In this document: positions 34,952 to 45,930 of the stretch, one piece after another
How the letters are laid out: each line of letters opens with the position of its first letter
How positions within the stretch are numbered: position 1 is the stretch's first letter
Assembly: GCF_019097595.1 (NCBI RefSeq)
Contig: NC_080718.1
Span: forward strand, 20,363,657 to 20,427,656
Source of the DNA: Hemibagrus wyckioides
Taxonomy: Eukaryota; Chordata; Actinopteri; Siluriformes; Bagridae
Direction: 5' to 3'
Length of the DNA stretch: 64,000 nt
Position numbers and translations under genes: made by a program
The notes under the pieces: generated by a model
Database searches by the model: none
Seen by the model: the letters and a program-made list of their open reading frames with translations, nothing else
What the model was told of the DNA's origin: nothing

Positions 34952-34966
34952 GTGTGTGTATATGAG
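34910..34966. repeat. GT/TATG compound microsatellite
   Basis: A short GT run continues into TATG tetranucleotides and back into GT. Confidence 0.9.
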
Positions 34967-35349
34967 CAGAAGGGCATGAGAGATGTCTGGGGGTGTTCAA
35001 GCATATCTGTTGGGGGGTCGGTACACGCAGAAGCTCCTGACACTCACTGTAAATTTGGGGATGCAGCATGTGCCCCATGGAATGACAGCATGAGAGGCTT
35101 TTTGCTTTAGTGATTTAATAAGGAGGGGAGAGGGGGCCATAACATATGCAGACAGAATGGAAATAGGATAAATGAATCTGCCTCTAAACCAGCAGATTCA
35201 TTTGACTGAAAGCAGACCTAGTTTACCTCTGCATGTACTTTTAAAATTAAAAATGGTTCCATTCTCATGAGTCTTAACTGTATTAAAAAATAAATAAATA
35301 AATAAATCAAATTTCCAAATCTGAACACAAGGACTTTCTTGTGTTTCTC

Positions 35350-35760
35350 GATTGCAGGAGAGCAGCCAGTACGCATTAATAGCCATCACATTGGTTTCTC
35401 TCTGTGTCTTGTTGTGATCATTAGCTCGTTAATCCAATTTCCCTTTCTGGTGATTGAAGGCCGCTCTCTGCTCTTACTTTATAACGCAGATAAATCTGCA
35501 GCCTGTCGTCCGAGAAAATGTAATCTGTCACGCGTCAGCCTCGCACTCGCTCACCTGATGGTGGCTAATGATGATGTCGAAGGGCAGTAGCGCTGCTCGT
35601 CTCTCCGCAGCCTTTGTTTGCCTTTACCAACACCTGATGCTGAATTTGTTAATCGCTTACAATTAGCTCACAGCATAGTCATGCCAGTTGAGCTCCTTAA
35701 AGAGAATTATGGGCCATTAAGAAGCAGGGAGGGACTCTATTAGGGCTGACCTTTTCCTTT
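35350..35760. promoter_or_regulatory. Strong candidate conserved non-coding element
   Basis: About 400 bp includes CAGTACGCATTAATAGCCAT, GTTGTGATCATTAGCTCGTT, AATCCAATTTCCCTTTCTGG, AACGCAGATAAATCTGCAGC, TGTCACGCGTCAGCCTCGCA, GATGGTGGCTAATGATGATG and CGCTTACAATTAGCTCACAG. High complexity, retained CpGs and dense homeodomain cores make this one of the best enhancer candidates in the window. The 83-codon + frame across it has no family match. Confidence 0.48.
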
Positions 35761-36409
35761 ACATTACTGATATTTGAGATTTCATTCTGAATTCAATGAA
35801 AACTTCATTTTTATTCTTATAGCACAGGCCTTTTTAGTTGCCACATTAAAATAGGGTGCTTGTCTGCCTGGAGGTCATTAATTATGATCTTTATAAATTA
35901 AATTAAGAAGATGTCAGTGCAATTTTTTTGCTCACAAGTAAGTGAGTGGGCAGATATTTCAAGTAGCATGCAGCGTCCGCACTGGAATGAGCAACTCTCG
36001 CCCAAAACTATAATTAATCTGATATTAAAGTAATTAAAAATGTAAATATTGGTACAGAAATGCTCTATTATGAGCAAGTAGATTTCTAATAAGAAAAGAA
36101 ACAAAATTTTAAAGATGACAAAGTGGGATAAAAGATTTTTCTAAACAAAAATTTATGATGCCTGTAGCACAAGCATACACTGTGCAGATGTTTCTATATT
36201 ACTAGATAACAGATGCATTATTTCGAGACAACTTTCGTGATCATTTTTGAGAGGAAACCTCTAAAGTGAATTCTACAGACGTTTTATACACCACCTCACA
36301 GATGCTTTCTCTTATTAGTAACTATCACTTGCACTTTCTCACAGACAGACACACTCATACACACCTATACACACATACACACACACATGCTCTTCCTCCA
36401 GAAGCCTGA

Positions 36410-36640
36410 CTTGCATGCATTTATTTATTCGTTATATTTCCTAATTCAGTTTGACGAATGAGTGACAGGTTGACACCTCATTCGGCAAGATTAATAGAAC
36501 GACACAATATTTACGTCGCCGAGACAGCCAATTATCCCACCATCTATCACCAAGATTATCTTTCTGATTGAAAACTACTCGTCCATGTAATCGGAATTAT
36601 TTGGAATTAGGAGGGAATTTATGGCTTCTTGTGTCGCTTT
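36410..36640. promoter_or_regulatory. Strong candidate conserved non-coding element
   Basis: Sites include ATGAGTGACAGGTTGACACC (MEIS-type TGACAG), CGGCAAGATTAATAGAACGA, CAGCCAATTATCCCACCATC, CACCAAGATTATCTTTCTGA (GATA-type) and CCATGTAATCGGAATTATTT. CpGs are kept in an AT-rich context. Confidence 0.45.
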
Positions 36641-36939
36641 TTCTGGCCGGTGGTAAATTAGAAATATTAGATACATAAAAGAAGTGCAGGAATAGAAGTG
36701 TATAACCCACACAAATGAATGTCATTTGTTTTTATTCCATTTTGTTCCAGTAAAGCTACAGTATGTCCTGGGGAGAAAAAAAAAACCTGGTGTGTGACAG
36801 TTTATACACATTAGAGCGTGAATAGTGTGAGTCTAAACTGAGGGTACAGGCAGGACTGTTAAATAGATGACAAAAAAAGGAAACAGCAAAGCATCAATAA
36901 TGTTGCAAAAACAATGATTTAGTACACTTATTTCCTATT

Positions 36940-37180
36940 CAATTCAATTCGATTTTATTTGTATAGTACTAATAATGGACATTGTCTCAAAGCAGCTTTA
37001 TAGAATATAAGAAACATAGAACAAAAGTCCAAGATTAATGTTAGACAAAATCATCTCTAGTGAGCAAGCCTGAGGCGAATGTGGCAAGGGAAAACTCCCT
37101 TAGATGTTAACAGGAAGAAGCCTTGAGAGGAACCAGACTCAAAAGGGAACCCATCCTCATTTGGGTGACGACGGAGCGTG
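36940..37180 (+). repeat. Teleost interspersed repeat (CAATTCAATTCGATTTTATT family)
   Basis: Text such as TTCAATTCGATTTTATTTGT, GGACATTGTCTCAAAGCAGC and GAACCAGACTCAAAAGGGAA recurs widely in ostariophysan fish genomes as far as I recall. A fragment of the same head occurs at 49528-49580. Confidence 0.65.
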
Positions 37181-37494
37181 TGTTTGTAAATTATTATAAA
37201 CACCGGAGAGTGTGATTACGAACAAAGTCCTTTCTACAGTTATAAACAGTCTTGATACACCATATGTAGAATATTGTGATTGTTCTCAAAGTCCACATGG
37301 GGTTGGCATCTTCTCTCCAAATACCCGATATCTTCATGAAGCAGAATCCGACTGGAGCTTGATGCCTCAGCATAAAGCTGAACACAACTAGAGCTGGCAC
37401 GATTTCTAGATGCCTTGGAATGGGTAGAATTAAAATAATGATTAAGTACAGTGTTTCACCTTTAACACATCACACACTGTTTGCTGAACATCTG

Positions 37495-37740
37495 AACACT
37501 TACCAGCCACTTCATTAGGAACACCAGTCTAATATGAGGTTCTATTTTGCACATAAAATGATGCTTGTGATCACCAACAATATCCAGAAAACATTCCTCA
37601 CAGCATTACACCACCACCACCAACCTGTAATGTCAGGTTTTAAAAAACACAACTCGGACAGGGATGCTTGCTCCTGAACGTGTACTTTACTTGTGCCACA
37701 GTTTTCTGTTACATCCACTCCATAGCACATTTTAACACAC
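37495..37740. mobile_element. Tc1-like remnant (CCACTTCATTAGGAACACC end)
   Basis: The left end ACCAGCCACTTCATTAGGAA resembles the terminal repeat of a fish Tc1-like family that ends GGCCACTTTATTAGGTACACC. The interior CATTACACCACCACCACCAA resembles the reverse strand of its body. A matching right end is not seen, so the copy is truncated. Confidence 0.5.
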
Positions 37741-38435
37741 CTGCTAAACAGAAAACATGGAACTGGGGTTATGTTTGAACATTACATGGTCCACGGATTC
37801 ATGCTTTTGCTGTAATGAGTGATTATTTCAAATACCGTAGCCGTCCTGTCAGCTAGAGCCGGTTAGTTTCCCTCTTACGTCTCTTATTAAAAAGCCATTT
37901 CTGCACTCAGAGCTGATGCTCACTGGATGTTTTTCCATGCCATACTTTGTAAACTCTAGCTGCTATGTATGAAGATGTTCAAAGCAGTCTGTCTGGCACA
38001 ATAAAAGTAAACTGAGATCCCATATTCCCCATATTCTGATGTTTGATATAAACATTAACTGAAGCTCTTTGCCTTTACCTGATTTTATGCTTTGCATTTC
38101 TACCACATGATTTATTGTTTTAGACACATGAATCAGCAGCAGTACAGGTTTTCCCAATAATATGGTTGATGAGAGCATACACCGATCAGGCATAACATTA
38201 TGAGCACTGACAGGTGAAGTGAATAACACTGATTATCTCCTCATCATGGCACCTGTTAGTGGGTGGGATATATTATGCAGCAAGTGAACATTTTGTCCTT
38301 AAAGTTGATGTTAGAAGCAGGAAAAATGGGCAAGTGTAAGGATTTGAATGAGTTTGACAAAGGGCCAAGTTGTGATGGCTAGATGACCGGATCAGAGCAT
38401 CTCCAGAACTGCAGCTGGGGGGTTCCCGGTCTGCA

Positions 38436-38651
38436 GTGGTCAGTATCCTTTATGTCATGTCAGTATCCTTTAAGTCCTGTAAGTTGTACAGGACTCCATG
38501 GGCCCCACCTCACAACTTACAGGACTTAAAGGATCTGCTGCTAACATCTTGGTGCCAGACACCAAAGAACACCTTCCAGGATCTAGTGGAGTCCATGCCT
38601 CAGTGGGTCAGGGGTGTTTTCGCAGCAAAAGGGGGACCAACACAATATTAG
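38436..38651 (+). pseudogene. Tc1 transposase C-terminal remnant
   Basis: The frame ends in DLVESMPQWVRGVFAAKGG before TQY, the characteristic C-terminus of Tc1 family transposases (normally ..[18 protein letters not shown]). The N-terminal helix-turn-helix and all three catalytic acids are absent, so it cannot encode an active enzyme. Confidence 0.8.
38465..38534. repeat. 23-bp perfect inverted repeat, 24-bp spacer
   Basis: The left arm 38465-38487 (ATCCTTTAAGTCCTGTAAGT..) and the right arm 38512-38534 are exact reverse complements. The left arm overlaps a 20-bp imperfect direct repeat (38441-38460 and 38461-38480, two mismatches). Confidence 0.95.
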
Positions 38652-38929
38652 GCAGGTGGTCCTAATGTTATGCCTGATCAGTGAAGTTTTAAATAAATCA
38701 TCCTACTAAGTTTTTCATTTCATTATTTTTATATTTTGATGATTTTTTAAAAACTTTCTCTGAACTCCATTTCACAATCATGCTGTAAAGTGCCATTGTT
38801 TGAGGGACTATAAGGGCAGTTACCTTACAATACTGATCGATAACAGCAAACACAACTTACGATATGATTGGCTGCAAACAGAGGCGAATGTATTTCACTA
38901 TTAGGTGAATTGCTTCTTCTTTGTTTGTC

Positions 38930-39290
38930 TTTTATAATGAAATTTGAATCATGAGGTTTGATCCTTTTATCCTCTCTAGCATTGAAAAGCTTTCGGGGTC
39001 AATTTTAAAAATAGTGAAAATTGTCACATCTAAGCATGTTGGTGTCGTTCAATATCATTGGCAGAGAGGCGTTCAGACTTGTAAACAGGATTAGTCTGTC
39101 CTGATATAGAGCTTTTACAACTAGCTTGGTTATTTTTATCCTCTTATTAGTAGAGTTGTATCCTTAAAGGGTGCCAAAATTATCCCGTATATTGCTGACA
39201 ATGAAAAATGAAAGGTCTCTAACGGTTATTATAAGCAATCTGTCTGTGTTGTGCTACAATGTGACTGCTGTGCTTGCGATACCAGCAGGG
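38930..39290. promoter_or_regulatory. Candidate conserved non-coding element
   Basis: Complex AT-rich sequence includes GAAATTTGAATCATGAGG, GCTTTCGGGGTCAATTTTAA, TTCAATATCATTGGCAGAGA and AACGGTTATTATAAGCAATC. No coding frame is present. A GA repeat (39301-39324) follows. Confidence 0.33.
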
Positions 39291-39483
39291 TGACCTGACA
39301 GAGAGAGAGAGAGAGAGAGAGAGACTCTGTACACAGTGGCATTCTAGGTAACTGATAGGTCTCTTCTGTTCTTATTAACGCACTAGATATCTGCTGTAAG
39401 AGAGTGTCTCACTGAGCAGTTTCATTCCATAATACATATGTGTAAATGGCTCAATTTGGAAAAATTCAACTAAAAAACATTTA

Positions 39484-39523
39484 GTTAGTATACACCAATG
39501 TTACAGTTAGTATACACCAATAG
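39484..39523 (+). repeat. Local duplication of GTTAGTATACACCAAT
   Basis: The 16-bp text GTTAGTATACACCAAT occurs twice, separated by GTTACA, so the period is about 22 bp. Confidence 0.85.
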
Positions 39524-39619
39524 CATCACCGAAAGCGTGCTTACATTTTCTTTCTAATCATATTATAACAACACAGTCTGTGTTCATTGTAAAAATAGAC
39601 AAAGGCAATACATTCATAT

Positions 39620-39700
39620 GTAGGAAGTGGTAGCTTCCAGGAGGTTGTAAGTTCAAATCCCAGCACCACCAAGCTGTCACTGCTTATTTGTATAGAAAAT
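39620..39700 (+). repeat. tRNA-derived SINE-like fragment
   Basis: GTGGTAGCTTCCAGGAGGTT and GTAAGTTCAAATCCCAGCAC resemble degenerate Pol III A and B boxes, followed by CACCAAGCTGTCACTG. This text is shared with the copy at 43690. Confidence 0.55.
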
Positions 39701-41279
39701 AAGAGAAAATGTAAACCATTTTTACATAAGAAAACATTCCTTACTGATTGTATAGATTCACTGAAAGTTAATAAACTTAAAGTTGGCATAAGCAAAAACT
39801 TCTCAGTAAACACATGTACTGTTTTAGTATCAGCCATTTTGGAGTATTTTAATACATTCACCTACATTTCATTCATTTTTATCTCTATATTAAACCACAT
39901 CTATTCAAAATGAATAATTTGCTGATGGCTATATATGTCCTCAGAATAATTACAAACACACTCCTAATAGGTCTTGGAAAATCGGTTTCATTCTTATAGA
40001 CACTAATAATAATAATGTAATAATATGAGGCTCTGTTGATACTGAATGAATATAGATATATATATGTAGATAAAACTCACTTTTTAAGATTTCTTAAGAA
40101 GTTAAAGATACCATAAGTTTCTGATCTTATACAGCTAGCTTAAATTAATTTGGGATTTGGATTTAATATACTTTCCATGCAAAGAAACTTAACTGAAGAA
40201 ACTTGATAAAAAAAACCCGGAGAGCCTAGGGTTAGCGTAATTAACTTCTTTATACTGTTCTGCATCATTCTCATAAAATGAAATAATAAATTCCAAAAGC
40301 GGTATTTCATACGTAAGGTAAACACTATGCAAAGACATTTATTAATGGACACTTGAGTAGTTATTTCATTCATTTGAAAAAGAGCCAGTGGTTAATTAAC
40401 AGTTAATTTTGCAGAGATTCAGAGATGGTGTTTGTTTGGTTTCTACGTGCGGGTAATTTACATGATAAACCTCGCCTCAATTCATATGTAGCACTGATGG
40501 AATCTCACTACATTGTTAGTCTTCTCAGCTCACCACAGGGACATTAAGAGTTTCCCCACATGTCTTGGTCTGCCCTCTTCGTGCCCTGAGTGACATTTGT
40601 ATTCTGACTGGCCACGTGGCTGCGGCGGCTGCCTAGGCTGAGAGACGTTGCTAAAGCGTTGCATATGTAAATGGTGTTGGTTGTGCGAGGTGGCCCGATC
40701 TCCTGGCTTGCTGACTGAAGGCTTCCTGCAGCGTGTAACTGAGACTTCCTGGTGTGGTTGCCACACTGAGGTCACGACCCCAGAACATGGCACAGACTCA
40801 CGGTCCTGTCTGCCTGTCTGCTGAGAGGAGTCGGAAAAGGGACAGGGAGGGAGGGGGGAGAAATGATTGGAGGTAGAGTTGTTCTACTTATTTTCACTTG
40901 TTAGTGATAGAGGAATAAACCATAGTGTGAGAATATCCTGCATTAGCTTGGTGATTTATAAAACATTTTCCGACGCATCTCAGACTGTGATGTGTCGAGT
41001 ATTCAGATGACAGTTTGGTAATGAATATAAGATATAAATTACCATTAGATCTTAATTTCAAAAAAAAAAAAAAATAATAATCAAGGTTTCATTTGTTTTT
41101 CTTTTACACTGTTAAGCTACAATTATTTAAATGGCACTCATTTAGCCGGATATAAAATGTTCAAAACTCCTCTTTCTTTCCAAGCTCAAAGTGATGTCTC
41201 AGTCGCTGAATGCCTACAATGCACGCTGGCACTATGGAAAAAAAAAAAAATTCAATCATCATTTATGTGCCCTGGCATC

Positions 41280-41560
41280 CCTTACTGTGTTGAGTAGGCT
41301 CTCTGCATCAGAATGTGGCCCGAACGACTACTTCTAAGTGTTAAGTTGTAGGAATTTTTCTCTTTTTCATCTCGTAGCCTGGGGAATCTCAGTGGGTAGG
41401 AGTCTCATTTCCTCATCAAACACTAGGCGAGTGATTTGGAATATTTATGAGGGCTCCAATTTAAGTTAAACATTTAACAAAAAGCATCCGATTAAAATTA
41501 TACTCCTGAAAGAGTTAATGTCCCTGTAGGGGAGGGGGGCCTGGGGTAAAAAGAGAGAGA
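41280..41560. promoter_or_regulatory. Candidate conserved non-coding element
   Basis: The block contains CATCAGAATGTGGCCCGAAC, CATCTCGTAGCCTGGGGAAT and GAGTGATTTGGAATATTTAT, then GCATCCGATTAAAATTATAC. Composition is mixed, with no coding frame. Confidence 0.3.
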
Positions 41561-42339
41561 AAAAAATCTAATATGAAGCTGGAGACAGGTTGAATGAAAG
41601 CAGGGTTTTAGTAAGAGGAGCTGTTACTTAGTGTTATCTTTATCATTACAGATATAGAAGGTGTTAATGAGTCACTATCAGTGTAAATTGCTTGATAAAT
41701 GCAAACCTTAGAAATGATTCGAATCTTTTTCATTTAATGGTGTTTGGACTGTCAGATGCTATCTTGCTGAAGGGAATGTGACTTCATGATAACATCAGAG
41801 CGCAAATTAATTATCATCCTGTTTAAGCATGGAAAGGAAGCCATGGCAAAAACTGGGACTGAAATTTTCCAAACATTGTATAACTCCAGTCATTTTTCTT
41901 CATCATTACTGTGACTGGGGCTACTGTAGCACTTGTGACTTATGTTTGCTCCAGTTTAATCATCCCTGCCTGGGGGAATTCTCTGGATCTATGATCCAGG
42001 TGAGAGAAAGAGCAATCCAGCTGGTTTGATCACCAGGAAGACAGACTTTGCACTTCGGCCAGCGTGTGAGATACATAAAATCCAACAGCATGATCTGGGA
42101 CTGTGTTATGTAAGGAATAAAACCCAATGGGGCATGGTGTTACAGGAAAACAATCAACAGCGGCACATCCGGAACTGTGTGTTTTATTGCTGCATTACTT
42201 TTATAACCATTGCGCAATGGCAAGTTGCAAGTGATTCAGTTTTTTTAAAATGAAATAAAGAACATGTGATGTTTCAGGTCTGTGAAACATGATATTTTGT
42301 GTTATGAGTTACAACAGCTACAAACAGTCATTCAATCAT

Positions 42340-42366
42340 GTCTCTCTCTCTCTCTCTCTCTCTCTG
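42340..42366. repeat. (CT)n microsatellite
   Basis: An uninterrupted TCTC tract. Confidence 0.93.
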
Positions 42367-42439
42367 TCATTTTACTGAGAAACAAATAATTTAATTACTC
42401 CTCTATCTTGAAAACTCTCAGATGGCAAAAAAAAAAAAA

Positions 42440-42695
42440 AACCCTTACTAACTGTTGCGAATAGCTGGCACTTGAGACTCCTTCCAAAAATAAACATCTC
42501 CATGTCATCATTCATAAGCTTCAGTGTCTACCATACAAGTTCCTGCTACTTTAGGAACTCTAACATGAAGAAAGAACACATTAATATAAGCTTGTCATTT
42601 TAATCAAAGCCATCCGAGCTTTTGCTCTGGAAAATGAACCCACACCTGCAGACCAATCAGATTTGAGGATTCAAGAGTGTTATAAGAGATGATGG
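42440..42695 (+). repeat. Copy 1 of an unnamed dispersed repeat
   Basis: CTTGAGACTCCTTCCAAAAA, then ACACATTAATATAAGCTTGT and ACCAATCAGATTTGAGGATT, followed by GTGTTATAAGAG, parallel the order of similar blocks at 45600-45930. No transposase or terminal repeat was recognised. Confidence 0.55.
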
Positions 42696-42999
42696 TGTGT
42701 GATGGATGGGCAGTGAGATTTCCACAAAAAATTGAAAATTGTTACCAAAATTCAAACATCCTACATGGGTCTGTTTTCCATACATGGAACTATAATAAAG
42801 TAGATTTTTAAGTTATTTGTAATATAATTAATAAATCTATAATGTACTTAATATTGTTTTTACAAGAGATATAACTTCTTTTTAGGAAGAGAGACACATT
42901 TACTATACTGTCAGTTAAGAAAAGGAAATGCTGTGCTGTCATTAGAATAAACTCAGTGTGCTCTGGATTCTCCTCACAGTAGGAGTTCACCTTGCATTT

Positions 43000-43141
43000 G
43001 TATAGTGTGTGTGTGTGTGTGTGTGGGAGCCTTCAGGGCACTGACTGATGCGTACTCCACTCTTCTATAGCCTCAGGGCATCATATGCTGCCCCGCTATG
43101 GCTCTTGACCCGAATCGTGTGTGTGTGTGTGTGTGTGTGTC
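43000..43141. repeat. Two (GT)n microsatellites
   Basis: GT runs lie at about 43004-43024 and 43118-43141, separated by about 95 bp of ordinary sequence. Confidence 0.92.
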
Positions 43142-43689
43142 ACAGCATGTCTAGCTTCCTTTGCATCAAGTGCAACTCGTCTTCCTTATGACACAGATTT
43201 GTCAGTTCCACAAATGCACCTCCTGAGAGACAACTTACTGCAGTTTCTCTGACTCTCCACTCACAGCAACACAATCATGCTGCACTGGTAAACATTGTTT
43301 ATGCTGTACTTCCTGCTGAAGAATCACACACACACACCTAGTGTGAATACGGTTTGCTGGAGGGTCGAAGATGTCGTTGTGTTTTAGTACGTGATCATGC
43401 AAGTCTATGACCTAAAATTGCACGGAATTGCTTAAGTCATTCTCTGAATTGTTTGGCAATTGGATGTTCTGTCTTGAATGAAAGGAAAGACATGTCAACT
43501 GATGAATCTGATGTCTCAAGAAATATTTTATAAGATACTAAGATAGATCTTATGGGGTTAGACAAGCCTGATTTATGTGGTCTATCATCCTCACTCCTGA
43601 AATGTGCATCAACACATGCACATAAACCGTAGAGCAGTTTACATAGCACTAGACACTGGTGTAACTGTAAGAATTAGCACAAATCAACA

Positions 43690-43920
43690 CAAACAGGCAG
43701 TGGTGGCTCAAGTAGCTCTGGGTTGTTAGGGTTCTAGCCCCGGCACTGCCAAGCTGCCACTGTCAGGCAATTGAGCAAGGTCCTTAACCTTCTCTGCTTC
43801 AGAGGTGCTGTATCATAGCTGACCCTGTGCTCTGACTCCAACTTCCTCAGCTGGCATATGCAAAGAAAACAATTCCACTGTGCTGTAATGTATTAGTGGC
43901 GATAATAAAGGCTTCTTCTA
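43690..43920 (+). repeat. tRNA-derived SINE-like element
   Basis: The head GTGGTGGCTCAAGTAGCTCT and GGTTCTAGCCCCGGCACTGC are spaced like Pol III A and B boxes. A conserved body (AATTGAGCAAGGTCCTTAAC) and a 3' region with GATAATAAAGGCTTCTTCTA follow. A fragment of a different fish repeat (GGCACTTGGCAGACGTCCTT) follows at 43985. Confidence 0.7.
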
Positions 43921-45269
43921 AATGCAGTGATGTCAGTTCATCCTTATGATCTACATCTGCTCGGAGCTTACGTTTCCGTTTATGGCACTTGGCAGACGTC
44001 CTTGTCCAGAGCGACTTACAGACATGCTATAAAGTGCCTATCAATAAATACATCCTGATACTGGTTCACTAGGTCACAGACTAAGAGTACTATCATTCTA
44101 AAATCCTATATTGTATGTTGTATAGTAAAGAAAAATATGAAGACAGCAAAAGAATTTTGTGCACATGGACCAGTGTTATCCAGTGTTTTGAGTCTGATTC
44201 ATTTTGCCAACATCATGTGTCAAGTTTTTACTTGCTCATGAGGGATCTAAAGCTGTGCTGTACAGTAACACTGAATTTATATTATACTTTGACCTTAGTG
44301 AGGGTTAACATTTTATTGCTCATCAGTTTTTGAAAAGCCTTTAATTCCAAAATTGTGTGCAATCTCTAGTATTTTTATGTACAAATTGGTAAATTGTAAC
44401 TACAATGCATTCATGCATTATTCATATATTTTAATGGTTTGTTACACAAAATCAAACGATCGTAAAGCACATCATACCACATTCTAATTATGTTACAGTA
44501 TATGTAGCTGGTTTACAAGTGTTGTTAAATCTTTACATCTTGGCTATTATTGGTTCAAACTAAGCCACACGCTTTAAACCAAATTGGAGGACATCCTTTA
44601 GACCAAAAATGGCAAGATGAGTAGATTTGAGACCTCTTAGACCTCTGGTGACCTTTTGGCAAGATTGCTGGAGTTGGCCTGCATGGCACAGATGTGATTA
44701 GCTGACACGGCATGTGGGTTTTGCAAGCTGTCCTATTCTGGGACGGGGCAGACAGGCTGAAATGAGAATGAAGGTATTGATCCTTTGGCCTGGATGAGAA
44801 TGATGCATCACAAGCTATTTTGGTAGTGGAGGGGAATTCGTTGTCTTTGAGTGCATTATGCATTATGACGTAGATAGGATCTTGAACACAAGCTTTATGA
44901 TATTGGCACTGAACAACATGGCTGCCTTTTCACATGACCTCTGGACCTGCTGATCCAAAATAACAGCCCTGGTGTTGTGAGAGGGCTACATTCTTCATCT
45001 ATTTATACAAGCCTTAGCCAGCAAAGTAAGCAGTACCTGTAGTCAGCCATTGTTATATATGGCATATTCTTATATGCATGCCATTAACTGTGAGCTGTAT
45101 TAAATCTTATCAACTGTCAGCCATAGTGAGCACATATGCATTTTCTGAATAGGCAAAATATTCTGCTTACTTGTTCCACATGTCTTGTTGACTAAAAAGT
45201 ATTGGTGTTAAATAAAAAAGAAAGCATGACATGTTAAGCATGATAACCAATGACATGGTAATGCCATTA

Positions 45270-45930
45270 TCACCCCAAAGTCGATTATTTTCCAATAATA
45301 GCACACCCTGAAGTGGTTTATTCCTCTTACACCACAACAATTACAAGCTTTAATTAGTTAATGAATGGTATGCCATACGTTTTACTGATTTGTAGTTGGT
45401 TTTAGTGTCATAATACTTCCGTGAGACATTCATTGTTAGTTCAATAGTTCTTGTTATCACTTGTCTTATAGCTGTTATAACCCATCATTCCCTCACAAGC
45501 TTCTCGTTTTTTTCCCCTCTCTTGAAGTTGATAAGACAAAACACCACTTGTCTTGTTACTGAGAAACCAGAAAATGCCAAGTGTTCTGCCCTGAAGTCTC
45601 TAATGTGGTTATAAATTTATCGACTGTTACGAAACACCTACACCCGAGACTCTTTCCACAAATATCTCCTAACACAAACCTGCATGGTAGCAAAAAAAGA
45701 TATGCTTTTCTTTATTAAACTGCATGATTTTTCCAACCTGTATATGATTAGACTTAGATTATGTGACATGTCTGCAGTACAAGTCCCTGCCTGTGAGCTG
45801 AACAAGCATGTTAATATAAAACTCTATTTAAATTACAACCTGAACTATTGCAAAAGCCATACAGTTATAGATAATTAATCAACACCTTCTGATTAATCAG
45901 ATTTGAGAATTCAACAACGCTGTGATATAA
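45270..45930 (+). repeat. Copy 2 of an unnamed dispersed repeat
   Basis: The left part carries CGATTATTTTCCAATAATAG, shared with introns 3 and 4 of GPATCH2. The right part (ACCCGAGACTCTTTCCACAA, then GCATGTTAATATAAAACTCT and TAATCAGATTTGAGAATTCA) is collinear with 42440-42695. It looks like a decayed non-autonomous transposon. Confidence 0.55.

Larger units (their letters stand above)
38180..38683 (+). mobile_element. Deleted Tc1-like transposon (CATAACATTATG-type ends)
   Basis: The left end CACCGATCAGGCATAACATT and the inverted right end AATGTTATGCCTGATCAGTG are terminal repeats of a common fish Tc1-like element. At 504 bp it is shorter than a full copy. The last transposase codons survive on the + strand (38436-38651), ending ESMPQWVRGVFAAKGGPTQY, with no catalytic core. 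A 20-bp direct repeat and a 23-bp inverted repeat occupy the deletion junction. Confidence 0.85.

Noticed and set aside
43690..43750. Possible tRNA gene
   Set aside because: A- and B-box-like text is present, but no cloverleaf closes and the body continues as a repeat seen elsewhere, so it is a SINE-like copy.
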